In this document: in pieces, positions 37,484 to 48,299 of the stretch
Layout: each line of letters opens with the position of its first letter
Position numbering within the stretch: position 1 is the first letter of the stretch
NCBI RefSeq assembly: GCF_000276665.1
Contig: NW_004955474.1
Location: forward strand, 10,709,354-10,773,353
Reading direction: 5' to 3'
Length of the DNA: 64,000 bases
Source: Chinchilla lanigera
Lineage: Eukaryota > Chordata > Mammalia > Rodentia > Chinchillidae
Translations under genes and position numbers: made by a program
Notes under the pieces: generated by a model
Told to the model about the DNA's origin: nothing
Seen by the model: only the letters and a program-made list of their open reading frames with translations
Database searches by the model: none

Positions 37484-37590
37484 TAAGAAATGAAGCAAGG
37501 TGTGCTTCTTTGGAAGGGTACAGGAATTGAACTCAGGACCTTGTGCAGGTGCTGCACTGCTGAGCTATATCCTGGCTCCTAAGAAATGAA
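37484..37590 (-). mobile_element. ID-like SINE with internal deletion and 11-bp target-site duplication
   Basis: GGTACAGGAATTGAACTCAG then ACCTTGTGCAGGTGCTGCAC, lacking the CTTGCCAGGC segment normally there, then TGAGCTATATCCTGGCTCC. TAAGAAATGAA flanks both sides (37484-37494, 37580-37590). Almost no tail is left. Confidence 0.92.
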
Positions 37591-37665
37591 ATAAAACGTT
37601 ATTTGATCTTTACTTGCTAACAAATTTTTAAAAACAATAATAGTATTAACCATAATTATATACTT

Positions 37666-37840
37666 AGTTGTGAGCAGTTTTTTTTTTTTGAGACAGTCTC
37701 ACTATACAGTTTAGGGTGGGCTTGAGCTCACTTTGTAGCCCAGGCTGGTCTTAAACTCACAACGATCCTCTTGCCTCAGCCTCCCGAGTGTTGGGATTAC
37801 AGGTGTGCACCACCATGCCCAGTAAGTTGTGAGCAGTTTT
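37666..37840 (-). mobile_element. B1 SINE with perfect 15-16-bp target-site duplication
   Basis: T tail, GAGACAGTCTCACTATACAG, CAGGCTGGTCTTAAACTCAC, CCTCAGCCTCCCGAGTGTTG and GGGATTACAGGTGTGCACCA: 7SL-derived, complete, antisense. The internal B1 duplication is visible. AGTTGTGAGCAGTTT occurs at 37666 and 37825. Confidence 0.97.
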
Positions 37841-38718
37841 AAAAGATAAACTTCATGGTTTCAAATATATTGTTTAGTATTTCTACTGAAACAATTTTTC
37901 ATTTCAAGTTATAATCTTAGTTTATTTTGATATTTGATATTTAGACAGTAATTGATGTAAGTGATAATATATGTCATTGCACAAAAGATATAAAGTATGT
38001 ATATTATGTGGGGTTCAGTGTTAATGGTAGAGAATATAAATCTGCTAGATACATATAAAGGGTCTCAATAATTTCAATATATTTTGCCTGTTTCTTGTGT
38101 CAGTGTCATGTCCTGGGTGCACTCCAGCTGAAGTAGCTCTTACGGAAAGTGAAGGCATTGTAACCCTGCAATTTTGGACAGTTTTTATATGCTTTATTTG
38201 TATTATCCTAGTAATGTTAATCCAGTTAATAACTTTGAGGAGGCTCTTTTGTTTCAAATAAATAAAATATCAATAAATCCCATCTGATTTTATACACATA
38301 GGACATTACATTGAAATCGCATGGTGGCAAACAAAGACGTGACGGATCCTCCCGGCATTTGCTTCCCGCATGTCTTCCTTAAACATCCTCTTGCCCACTT
38401 CCACACCTGAAAGCGGATAAATAATGAGGATTACAGAAAAGTTCACAACAAAAACTCTAAAATCTCTCTACAGTGTACGACCACACAGCAAAAATACATA
38501 ACCATTGCATTCATGGTTCTACTACTTATCTTCACTATATCATATCCGCATTAGATAAAACATCTAAAATAGAAACCACCTCCATTTCTACCCCAAACCT
38601 CTTCAAAATACTTTTGGATTTTTCGTAATCATAATGCTATCATCTTCTTAGTGTTTTGAAACGCATGGTTGCTGCCGAAAAGACTTCACAACTGTCCACA
38701 GTTAATTGTCCTCATTTC
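37841..38718. other. Unassigned sequence
   Basis: 38290-38420 has several CpGs (GACGTGACGGATCCTCCCGG) but no recognised element. The rest is AT-rich. Confidence 0.45.
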
Positions 38719-38790
38719 CTTCTGTCTCTTTCTGAGGAGATCGGGCGCATTCAGGGTGCTATGGCCATAGACTCTTCTGTCTCTTTCTGA
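38719..38790 (-). pseudogene. 5S rRNA-derived 38-bp retroposed fragment with 17-bp target-site duplication
   Basis: The insert 38736-38773, read on the minus strand, starts GTCTATGGCCATAGCACCCT and continues to GCGCCCGATCTC. This is the first ~37 nt of 5S rRNA with a few substitutions. CTTCTGTCTCTTTCTGA flanks it exactly (38719-38735 and 38774-38790). The rest of 5S (internal promoter, 3' end) is absent and there is no A tail, so it cannot be transcribed as 5S. Best explained as a truncated, tailless retropseudogene made by L1 machinery. Confidence 0.85.
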
Positions 38791-39235
38791 TTTACAATAT
38801 ATATGAAGCAGAAATAAACTTATATTTCACCACTTTTAAATAACTTATGGTGATTACCTCTGATTATTTTGCTTTGCCATAAATTCTCAAGGATTATTGC
38901 ACATCTATATATAAAATGATTAAAAATATATGGATTGTTTTAACTATATATTGACAACAAAAAACACGATGAGTTTACATAACCAATATTTGAAAGAAAA
39001 AAATTTGATTCACAATGACAATATCATATTTTATAAATATATTACCCATATCACCCCAGATGCATCCTACTTTCATAAACTGGGACTTTACCTGTGTTTT
39101 TAAATGATAAAGTAGTAATAAATACCCATCATTTTCTTTCTTATAATTCTGGTAAGCATACCATTAAAAGGACAGTAACGCATACTATAACTAAAAAGAC
39201 TTTTAAAAAATTCAGCGCAAGTGGTATCGTTGAGT
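38791..39235. other. Unassigned AT-rich sequence
   Basis: No repeat or frame recognised. Confidence 0.5.
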
Positions 39236-39655
39236 TTGGACTAGTAAACTCTGATTAGGGACGTGAATGAAGACATGAGAGACAGACCCCACCTTCGTGC
39301 GGATATCGGGGAACTTCCTCTGGAGTGGAGTCCTCAGCTGACTTCAACGCCCAGTTTTATGGAAAAGTAAAGGCACTGTGCTCTGTTGAACATGGGTGCA
39401 TATTTTAGATTAGAACGGCATGGCGACAATTATGCTGAATTGTTCACTTTATCAAATTGTTCCCAGGGTGTTCCTCTTGTTTCACCAGCGAGGCGTGCCT
39501 GCTCGAGCAGGTAGAACAAACACCTCTTCAAGATGCTCCAACTCCGTGTCAGCCGTTTTCTACGCTCTCAGTCTGTTCCAGCAGATGTTATCCCGTTTGG
39601 TGCTACAGGGAACTCCGCACAGTATAAGGAGAAAAAAAAAAAAAAAAAAAAAAAG
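39236..39655. other. CpG-containing block ending in a pure A tract
   Basis: Richer in G+C and CpG than its surroundings (TTCGTGCGGATATCGGGG, GCGAGGCGTGCCTGCTCGAG) and ending GGAGA followed by about 23 A (39633-39653). The A tract suggests a retroposed RNA on the + strand, but I find no gene or SINE in it and no clear target-site duplication. An 84-codon frame (39420-39674) runs into the A tract and is not recognised. 39498-39511 is a perfect 14-bp palindrome. Confidence 0.4.
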
Positions 39656-40502
39656 CTTCCTGAATATGAAATAAGACGAGTGGGTAAGAAAAACTTTTAA
39701 AAAGTAAGTAATACATTGGCCTTCCTTATAGATCACTTTATAGTCAAGATTATTAAGTGACAACTATGCTTCTTTGAAGTAGTGGATTTATCTCTTTTTA
39801 AAAACCGAATGGTATTGTTTACCTTGTAATTAAGAACTACAATTTCCAGATATCAAAACAGGACTTGCTGAAAACATTCAAATACTTAAAATATCCTTTT
39901 CAAAAAAAGCCAAGGTGATATTATCAGATTGTTGTTTTTAGATTGGCTCTTGGCTTAAATTAGGAGATGTATTTCCTGCTCGGTTCCCTCATAACCAAAA
40001 GTTTTTTTAAGCGATGAGCTTTTATGAGTGCAGAATGCAGGATACAGGGTTGGAATTCTTAGCTTTCACCTTAGCGGCAGCGATGTTCCAGCACGAATAT
40101 GAACTCATGAAAGGTTATATGTAATGAGTGACGTAAAATTGTCTATTTTACATCAGAGGAAAAAGTAACTTAAATTATAAATGAAATTTAGTCTACTATT
40201 CTCCTTGTGAAATGGCACACATGAAGTCGTTCTTCATTTGTTTCAAACTGATCATAACATTGTTCATACTGATACATTTTTTTCCATACAAAACGACCCT
40301 TAGTTACTGACCAAATTATTCATCTCCTGTTCAGGAGAGGAAATGGAGAATATTCAAGGTGGGAATACCAAATATATTGGAAATATAGATTGTCGAGCTC
40401 CAAACTGATGCTTTTATAAAAGGATGATTTTAATTTTAATGATCCATGATTAGCCTGACTACCAAATGTCTAAATCCCCCAGAGATGCACTATCAATATA
40501 GA
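39656..40502. other. Unassigned sequence
   Basis: No repeat or credible frame recognised. Confidence 0.5.
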
Positions 40503-40689
40503 TGATAACATCTTTTTTTTGTTTGTTTGTGTTTTTGAGACAAGGTCTCACTATGCAGCTCAGGCTGGCCTTGAGCTCATTTCGTAGCCCAGGCTGGTCT
40601 CGAACTGGCAACGATCCTCCTGCCTCAGCCTCCCAAGTGCTGGGATTACAGGCATGGGACACCACTCCCGCTTCTAGGTGATAACATCT
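40503..40689 (-). mobile_element. B1 SINE with 11-bp target-site duplication
   Basis: T/GTTT tail, GAGACAAGGTCTCACTATGC, CAGGCTGGCCTTGAGCTCAT and CAGGCTGGTCTCGAACTGGC (the two halves of the B1 internal duplication), CCTCAGCCTCCCAAGTGCTG. TGATAACATCT occurs at 40503 and 40679. Well preserved. Confidence 0.97.
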
Positions 40690-41229
40690 AAATATGAGTT
40701 TCATTTTTCACTCCTACTCAGTCCTGCCATAGAGGAACTTCAGCACTGCCATTAATTCAGTGAATTTTCACTCTTAGATTCCCTTTTTACATGAGCTTAC
40801 GTGAAAAATCATATCTGCTCCATGAGTCTATTATCTTCTTAGTTAAAATCACTCCATTCAATCCATGCCATTTATATTGTCAAACATGTTATGACTTCAG
40901 GTCATAAAATTACCTAAGAAGCTAATATAAAATGTTTTCTTTCTGGTCAACAAAGTATTCTTACATAAAAAACCTCGACTGAGCCCCAAACTCTTCATGG
41001 TCTCTCAACCACTAGAAGTTAACTCTACTATATCCCAGCAGCAAGTATTAAATTCTTATTTGAGCACATATTTCGGCCTGTCCAAATTATATGAAAGTAC
41101 TAGTCCATGGACATGAAAGTTCTAGACCAAATTACATGAAAGAACTATTCACCAAAGTAAATTCTTGCTCCTCCAAGTGAAATTTCCTGTACCCAGTCTT
41201 CCTTTATAGTAACCAACAATAATTTATTA
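40690..41229. other. Unassigned sequence
   Basis: AT-rich with a small repeat (ATGAAAGTACTAGTCC / ATGAAAGTTCTAGACC / ATGAAAGAACTATTC, 41091-41150). No element recognised. Confidence 0.5.
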
Positions 41230-41985
41230 AAAGCATGTGCAAATGAAGCCATTTTGCCCACGTTTTAAATTGGTACTCAGGATGCAAAGATGAATAATGT
41301 GAAACAGTGTTCTCCAAAAGTCATAATACAAAAGGTAATTATAAAAGATTAGAAATATATCATGTCACAGAGATATGAGAAGTACACCTTGGAAATATAG
41401 ATGAAAAATAACTTATAATACCTAAAGGAGGTGCTGGGGATTTAGCTCAGCGGCACAGTGCCTGCCTGGCAAGCGCAAGGTTGTGAGTTTGATTCCCAGT
41501 ACTGGAAAAAACAAACAAACAAACAAACAAACAAAAATACCTAAAGGAGTCATTGGTATCTCAGCAGAGATAGTGACTGTGAAAGGAATTCTGAAGGCAG
41601 AGGAAGATTTTTGCTAAATGTGCAACAAATAACATATACCCAGAAAAGACAGGCAAAAACACAGATATGTGAGCAAGTAGATTGGCACAGAGTTGAGTGA
41701 GACTGTAAGGTTGGTATGAGAGGAAAGGGTGTAGAAATCAATGCCAACTATAGAAATCATGAAAGTTTTATTTTATCATTGTAAGACAGTAGTCTTTATC
41801 TGAAGGGCAAAGATATCTGAGAGAATTTTAAACCAAGGAAAGATGTAATCATATAAGTATTCCAGCACAAATATGAATGATAAATTGATTTTAAAATGGC
41901 CTATTTCTACAATCTGTAAAAGACAGAACTTTTAAAAAAAACATCTTCTTGTGATGCGTACACAAAATTAGATATAGTCTCTTAG
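41230..41985. mobile_element. Old unassigned interspersed repeat, first part
   Basis: Phrases such as GATGCAAAGATGAATAATGT and AAACCAAGGAAAGATGTAAT remind me of a widespread ancient mammalian repeat whose name I cannot assign. A similar-looking continuation follows the antisense L1 at 42795-43060, which would make the L1 a later insertion. Inference only. Confidence 0.3.
41417..41549 (+). mobile_element. ID-like SINE with perfect 14-bp target-site duplication
   Basis: GTGCTGGGGATTTAGCTCAG, GCGCAAGGTTGTGAGTTTGA, CAGTACTGG and a (CAAA)n tail. AATACCTAAAGGAG flanks both sides (41417-41430, 41536-41549). Confidence 0.97.
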
Positions 41986-41989
41986 AAGA

Positions 41990-42790
41990 TTTTCAACTAT
42001 GTAATATGATGTTGCTGTACATATGCACATTTTTGTTCAGATCTCTGATATTTATCTTGCATAACTAAAATTTTGGACCTGCTGATCACCAATATTCTTT
42101 TCCTCCTCACCCCCTGGCATTCATCATTGTATGATTTGCTTGTGTGAGTTTGAAAATTGTAGGTGCCTCGTACTGTATAATCATGCAATACAATTCCTTC
42201 TGTTACTTCCCTTATAACCCTTAGATAATGTTTTCCAGGTTCATTCACATTGTCAAACATTCCAAGATGGGTCACCCTCTTTTTTAGAGTGAAAATATTC
42301 TATTGTATGTATACACTATTTTTCAATTCATTAATTTGTTGGTGAGCATTTGTTTCCACAAGTTGGGGATTACAAGTAGTGCTACAATGAAAATAGAAAT
42401 GTTATTATTCACTTGTGTGTTCCTATTTAAACTCTTTTAGATAATATGAGAAGAGGCATGCTGAAACATATGGTAGTTCTATTTTTAATTCTTTGATGAA
42501 TCACCAGCCTGTATTCCACAGCTTCTGCAGCGTTTTTTATTCTCTTCTTCGGTATAAAAGTGTTTCAATTTCTTTACAATTGCCAACACATACAATGTTT
42601 TGGCTTTTAATAACAGTCATCCAAAAATGTGTAAGTCATTTTGCATTGATATGCATTTCTCTGATTATTAGTAACTTTCACTTCATTTTCCTATATCTAT
42701 TGACCAATTGTATGTCTATTTTGTAGAAATGCCTATTCAAGCTCTTTGCCCATTTTTGAAAGCAGATTACTAGTTATCTTTTAATTCTAT
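41990..42790 (-). mobile_element. Old L1 (L1MC/ME-like) 3' part, antisense
   Basis: In order: CCCCCTGGCATTCATCATTG, ATAATGTTTTCCAGGTTCAT, ATATTCTATTGTATGTATAC, GCCTGTATTCCACAGCTTCT, TTGCATTGATATGCATTTCT and AAGCTCTTTGCCCATTTTTG. This is the complement of the ORF2 C-terminal region and beyond. No frame survives. Confidence 0.75.
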
Positions 42791-42794
42791 GAAT

Positions 42795-43060
42795 TATAAG
42801 CAATTAGCAAAGACATGGAGTAGAATTAAGAGAATTTGGGGACTAGTTTTCATAGAGATGAAGGAAAAAAAGGAACTTAGACTAATTCAAAGGTTTCCAG
42901 CATGGTAGATATGACAAGCCACACTTTTGCTGACTGAAAAAGAAAGAAAACAAGTTTGAGTATAGAAAAAGTAAAATCATGAAAGAGGTGAAATACAGGG
43001 GTGGATTATTTTAAAATGTCAAGTTTAGGAGTTGAAATTTAAATACTAACAAGTATTTTC
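42795..43060. mobile_element. Old unassigned interspersed repeat, second part
   Basis: ACATGGAGTAGAATTAAGAG through TCAAGTTTAGGAGTTGAAAT may continue the repeat at 41230-41985, interrupted by the antisense L1. Weak. Confidence 0.25.
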
Positions 43061-43589
43061 CATACAGAATATCCTCTATAGCAGAATATATACATAATTC
43101 ATGAAAACTTGTAGCTATAAAATTTCCACAGAAGATCACTAGAAAAGTTTACAATTAATTGAAATTTTTCTTTCCTTAAGATGGCATTCTATCTTATAAA
43201 ATCCTTCAGATCAATGGTAACTTTATGAGTGTTCAGGGCCATCAGTAAGGGAGTAGGTGATTGTTTACTATAAAGTAATCAACTACAAAAAATGTCTACA
43301 AGAAATTACTACAGAAATATCTCAGAAAATTTCATAAAGATTAAAGATAAGGTAAATAGGATATCCTAGATGTAAGATAAGGAGGATAACTCTAAGCAAC
43401 ATATAAGCTCATTAACTGGTAATTGTTAACCAACACAAAGTCAAAATAAAAATCATTATAAAATCATTAGTATTTTAATGCTGTTATAGCTAACTGCATA
43501 TTATATCCTTGCTAAACTTATGTGAATTTTAAAACAGGAGCTATGATAGGAAAACCATAATACAGAAGTTGCACTAACCAAAATAGAGC
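43061..43589. other. Unassigned AT-rich sequence
   Basis: No repeat or frame recognised. Confidence 0.5.
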
Positions 43590-43712
43590 TGAGATAGATG
43601 ATAGATAGATAGATGATTGATAGATAGATAGACAGATATGATAGGTAGATATGCTGGATAGATAGATATGATAGATAGATAGATAGATAGGCAGATAAAT
43701 GATAAAGTTTAT
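43590..43712. repeat. (GATA)n microsatellite, interrupted
   Basis: GATA/GATT/GACA tetranucleotides with interruptions (ATGATAGGTAGATATGCTGG). The minus-strand frame over it (SYLSIYLS-type protein) is a translation artefact of the repeat. Confidence 0.97.
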
Positions 43713-43815
43713 TCATTTTAGTTGCTTAAATACAGCAAAAATTAATTTCTCACTGAAAGTCTCATGAGAGCATATGGGGATTGTTCTGCATCTAAGGACA
43801 TAAATATATAAAGAT

Positions 43816-43945
43816 CAAGGCAATTTCTTTTTTTCTTTTTTTTTTTTTGTTTTTCTCTGGTACCAGGAACTGAACTCACGACCTTGCACTTGCCAGGCAG
43901 GTGCTTTTGCCGCTGAGCTAAGTCCCCAGCTCCAAGGCAATTTCT
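43816..43945 (-). mobile_element. ID-like SINE with perfect 13-bp target-site duplication
   Basis: T-rich tail, CTGGTACCAGGAACTGAACT, GCACTTGCCAGGCAGGTGCT and GCTGAGCTAAGTCCCCAGC. CAAGGCAATTTCT flanks both sides (43816-43828, 43933-43945). Confidence 0.97.
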
Positions 43946-44384
43946 ATAGTAATCTGAAGTTTGCTTTTTCAGTGTGTGACTTACTCCCGTCTCCTGTGCA
44001 AAGATAGGAAGATATCAAGGAATAGTAAAGACTTAAGAGGTACAGAACAGAAATGACTCAGCATTTGTACTTATATTCATGTTTACCCAAACGCAGTCAC
44101 TTTGTCCTAATCCAACTGTAACAGAGGCTAGAAGACGCAGAGCAGCGTGGGTATTTCATGAGTATTGTTTGTCTTTGCCTTAGAGATAACCGTCACTAGG
44201 TAAATTTGGTGCTGGACTCCTTACCAGAAATCCTGTCCCTTCTTGCAGAGAGATGTTTTGGAGAATATCAGGCGATGATCTTCTCAACAAGAAAAAGCAG
44301 AGATCATCAGAGGTTCAAGTGGCATTACAAATTACCAGATGCCTTTAGTTTTATAATGAGAAGTATAATATTTAACTTGATTAT
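43946..44384. other. Unassigned sequence
   Basis: A 60-codon frame at 44206-44388 has no recognised family. Nothing else seen. Confidence 0.5.
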
Positions 44385-44510
44385 TTAATTAATAAGGAAA
44401 TTTAAACTCAGAAAAAAATAAGTGAACTGCCTTTCCTCTCACAGTGATTTGGTGGTAGAGATGGTATTATAATTTAAGTAGTTCCAATACAGTGATCTTT
44501 ACTTCAGAGA
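44385..44510 (-). mobile_element. MIR SINE
   Basis: AATAAGGAAATTTAAACTCA, TAAGTGAACTGCCTTTCCTC, CACAGTGATTTGGTGGTAGA and AATTTAAGTAGTTCC give the reverse-complement MIR order. Confidence 0.75.
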
Positions 44511-45094
44511 ATGGTCTGGAAAGAATTATTCATTCATTCTCTATCTGGAAATAGCCAAGATCCTAAAATAAAACAGCCACCAGGAGTTGTCTCAGGAAGA
44601 TAATATAAGCATAGCACAAAGATGCCGGTAAAAACTTTCCTTAGCTCTGTAAGAAGAAATTTCATTATCATGTACATTTAAAACACTAGGAATGAATCAG
44701 ACTTTTTCCCTCAAATCTATCTTTTTCACTAAATGATTTCTTAAATTAATGTTTTAGGTTTTAATCTCATCAGCATGGAATTCAATGTCTGCACATAGTT
44801 CTCATAATATATCTTCTTATACTCTGTAAGCATTTATGATAATGAGCACTTGAGTGATTGAATTAATAAATGATCGGATATGTCAATAGTGTGGTTCAGG
44901 GATTCTTCCCACATAGGAATTTCACCATCAAACCCATCTCCTTATTTCTAAACATTCCAGAAATGCATCGGACAGCGTAGCATACTTTCCCCATATTTAG
45001 TCTTTAGAATATCTATTATCAGAGGTGACTACATTTCTCCTTCTACTTCCCTCACTGCGGTCCTCAACATGTGAATTCAGAGGGAACCTGCAGT
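44511..45094. other. Unassigned sequence
   Basis: No repeat or credible frame recognised. Confidence 0.5.
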
Positions 45095-45230
45095 GAGCTC
45101 AGTGTGTTGATACAGGCTTCTACTCCCAGCCCTCTGGGAGGCTGAGGCAGGAGGACTTCAAGTTCAAACCCAGGCTGGACAATTTGCTGACTTAAGGAGA
45201 ATGAATCTCAAACTAGAAAAAAAAAAATGA
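45095..45230 (+). mobile_element. Degenerate B1 SINE
   Basis: CCCAGCCCTCTGGGAGGCTG, AGGCAGGAGGACTTCAAGTT, CCCAGGCTGGACAATTTGCT and an A tail at 45217-45227. More diverged than the B1 copies at 37.7 and 40.5 kb. Confidence 0.85.
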
Positions 45231-46429
45231 AATTGGAGGGGGACATCTCTCCATTTAAAGGTTCCCAGTATTCAACACCTTGTAAAAGAAAAAAAATACA
45301 ATAATGCCCTGATTTCCACAGCACTGTACAGTCAATTCAGAGGATTCAACATGTGGGTGGCCAGGGTAGAATGGTTAACTCCTGGAGCCCATTTAGGGCA
45401 AAGAAGGGACAATTTTAAAAGCTTACTGCATTTTAAATTTATGCCATCAAATAAGTTTTAATAATCCCCTGTGGACATTTAATACACATTTTTATAACAG
45501 GTCCTGTGACAGCTTTATTTTAAAATAAAAACCAAGGTGAATATGCAAAGCCTTCTTCATATCCTTGTCAAAAATTAGTGACATTTGCCAAACTAGAACT
45601 CTGAGAGACATGAGTGTGTTCATATAACTTTTCTACACAGTAGCAAAGAAAGGAATGAAGAGGAAGTGAGGGGAAAATGCACCACTTCAGGACTTTAGCT
45701 AGCTGTGACTCTTTGTAATAAATCTAGGTAATTCTAAAAACATGTTTCTGGAGTTTGTATTATGCGTGTCAGTAGACTGCTTTACACATTTATTTCAGTG
45801 TGTCAGCTTTATATATTTATTTCATTTGACTCCTCTATGCACAAACTAGATTTAATTATCCACATATTAAATATTTTAACAACTGCAATTTGAAGACTAT
45901 AAATGACTTAATGAAGGACCTCCAAAGCATGTCAAATTTCCCCTTCCAAAATAGAACACTCTGATTTTTTTGCACTTCCTAACTTCAAAAATATTAAGAT
46001 AACCAGTCTTAATAGGAGTAAAATTCCATAGTAAAATTCTGTGTGTTTGTCTGTCAATAATTTTAAAAAGAATATATATATATATTATATTTGAAAGTTT
46101 ATTTTGCTTTAATAGCTCCAGAAATTAGTTAAAATAACATTCATACAATATTTTTTGAAGGATCCCTTTCACATATAAGTACTTTTAAATAAACAAAAAC
46201 AGGCTACAAGAAAATGCATAACAATAATTTTACATATTTGTTCTTCTTTCCCATTTTTTCAATTTAAAAATAACCACACAAATTTGCCTTTTAAACAATT
46301 TTAACTCTATAGCTCCGGGGTATCAAATACAAAATAATACTGTGAAATACTCCTTTCCATAATACTTTTTATCCTGTAAAACCAAATATCTATATCCATT
46401 TAATCTTAACTCATATTATGAGAATCTAA
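45231..46429. other. Unassigned sequence with a MIR-like patch
   Basis: 45770-45960 (TTAATTATCCACATATTAAA, AAATGACTTAATGAAGGACC) resembles antisense MIR weakly. (AT)n at 46073-46088. Rest unassigned. Confidence 0.4.
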
Positions 46430-46795
46430 TTTTTTTGAGTTCTTTATATATAAAGATAGTAATCCTCTATCTGAAGTATAGATAACAAAAAATTCCCTAT
46501 TCTGTAGGTTATTGTTTCACTCTGTTGGTTTAGGTTTGCTGGGCAGAAGCATTGGATTCAGTACGATTCCTTTGTTGATTCTTGGTACTATCTCCTGTGC
46601 TGCTGGGGTTATGTTCAGAAAGTCCTTGCCCTTGTCTATGACTTCAAGAGTTTTACCTACTTCGTTTTCCAGTAGGTTAAGTGTTCTCTTTTAACATTTA
46701 GTTCTTCTATCTATTTTGATTTTAAGTTTAGCAAATGTTGAACGTTATGGTTCTAGATTCAGTCTTCTGCAAGTGGACAACTAGTTTTCGCAATA
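46430..46795 (-). mobile_element. L1 ORF2 fragment, antisense
   Basis: GAGTTCTTTATATATAAAGA, TATTCTGTAGGTTATTGTTT, CAGAAAGTCCTTGCCCTTGT and CTGCAAGTGGACAACTAG follow the complement of the ORF2 region downstream of the reverse transcriptase. Broken by a foreign segment at 46796-47065 and continued at 47066-47222. Confidence 0.8.
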
Positions 46796-47065
46796 GTATT
46801 TATTGGTTTTTATTTTTTATTTTTTGCTAGCACATTTTCTCAGCACATAATACCACATTCATCATGGGGGATTTGTACACGTACATAACCCATCTCAGTT
46901 CCCTTTCCCCTCCCTTCCCTCCAACCCTTCACCCCTTCTCACTTACAAAAGCTCTGTTTTCATTTTTTCCTTCAGTTCTTTGTTTCCTTTAAATCCATTT
47001 TCCCTTCCTTCACCCTGCTCCCTCCCCCATATTTGGTTTCCCTTCCCCTTTATAAGAGGCTGTCT
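46796..47065 (-). mobile_element. L1 3' UTR insert within antisense L1
   Basis: T-rich start, TGGGGGATTTGTACACGTAC and a long pyrimidine run (CCCTTTCCCCTCCCTTCCCT, then CCCTGCTCCCTCCCCCAT) are the complement of an L1 3' UTR, unlike the ORF2 sequence on either side. Same orientation as its host. Confidence 0.6.
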
Positions 47066-47222
47066 TTCCTGCAGTGTATGGTTTGGTCCTCTTTGTCAAA
47101 GACCAAAGACAATAGCTGAATGTGCTTGGGGTTGTTTCTGCATCCTCTGTTCCGTTCTATTGATCTTCTTCTTTGTTTTTCTGCTAGAACCATGTTTTTA
47201 TCACAATAGCTTTGTAATATAA
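47066..47222 (-). mobile_element. L1 ORF2 fragment, antisense, continuation
   Basis: GGTCCTCTTTGTCAAAGACC, TTCCGTTCTATTGATCTTCT and ACAATAGCTTTGTAATATAA continue the ORF2 order interrupted at 46796. Confidence 0.8.
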
Positions 47223-47945
47223 CTTCAAACTGAAATTAGAAATTCCATTTGACCCAGGTATTCTGCTTCTAAGTATCTTCCCAAGAGGGATAAAGACATC
47301 ATATTACAGTGATATGTGCATAGCCATGTCTGTAGCATCATTATTCATAATAGCTAATCCTTGGAAGAAGCCTAGATGTCCATAAACAGGTGAACTGATA
47401 AAGAAAACGTTGTATTTGAACATAACGGAGTACTAGTCTACCACATAAAAAGGTAAACTCGAGTCATCTGAAGGAAAATGGATGCACCTTGAGACCATAA
47501 CATTAAGTAAAATAAATAAGACACGCAAGCTTGAAATTGCATGGTTTCTCTCATATGAAAAACCTAAAGTATAAATAGAGAACAAAATAAAAGATAGATC
47601 AAAGAAGTAAGGAGATAGATCTTTCTCAACGGGGAAGGAACTCAAGAGACAAAGGAAGAGCAGAGGGAGAGGAGGGGAAGGAAATGAAGAAAAGCAAATT
47701 AAAATGTGTTGTGTGTCTGTACCCAGTGCCCACAAGAAGTGTAAAAATTGTGCATTGCAGATGTGTACAGAAAAATAAAAGGAAGGGGATCAAGAGGTGG
47801 ATGGATGGGGCAGGGAGGAAAGGAAAAATAACTAAGAGACACTGTGTACACATGCCAATTCTCCACAAGGAATGTAAACGTTATGTACTACAAACACATA
47901 GTAAGAAAACATAAAAATTAATAAAAACATAAAAACTTAACTTCC
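47223..47945 (+). mobile_element. L1 3' end, ORF2 C-terminal part and 3' UTR
   Basis: ATTCCATTTGACCCAGGTAT begins late in ORF2; AAAATGGATGCACCTTGAGA follows, then TTTCTCTCATATGAAAAACC, a purine-rich 3' UTR and AAGGAATGTAAACGTTATGT with A-rich end. It is the reference for the fragment at 20895. It meets the antisense L1 head to head at 47222/47223. Confidence 0.88.
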
Positions 47946-48299
47946 CATTTTAGCCTCTTCCCAGTCTAGGCAACAGCTATAGTGCCATCTGTCTTAATGA
48001 CTGTGATGACTCTAAATGTGTTATGGAATGCTGTAGGGCTTTTTAAAATGACTGGTCCATTTAATTTAGCATATGTTCTCAAAGTTCAACTACTCTGATG
48101 ATATGTCAGAATTTCCTTTCTTTTGAAAGCTCAGTAGTATTCTATTTTGCATACATAATACATTTTCCTCATCCAATCACTAATTGGTAGACACTTAGGT
48201 TGCTTCTAAGTGTTGATAATTGTGAGCATAAGTATACACATAGGATCATATCCTCTGTTTGAGAGTATATATTAGTAACAATATTGCTAAGCCATGTGT

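Noticed and set aside
38450..38640. Possible mitochondrial insertion (NUMT)
   Set aside because: C/A-rich look only; I could not recognise any mitochondrial gene in it.
39210..39260. U4 snRNA-like start (GCGCAAGTGGTATCGTTGAG)
   Set aside because: Only the first ~20 bases resemble U4 (GCGCAGTGGCAGTATCGT); the next bases do not, and there is no target duplication or tail of its own.
43590..43712. CRISPR-like array of short repeats
   Set aside because: A tetranucleotide microsatellite without spacers; the genome is mammalian.
43501..43716. Frame encoding SYLSIYLS repeats
   Set aside because: Direct translation of the (GATA)n microsatellite.
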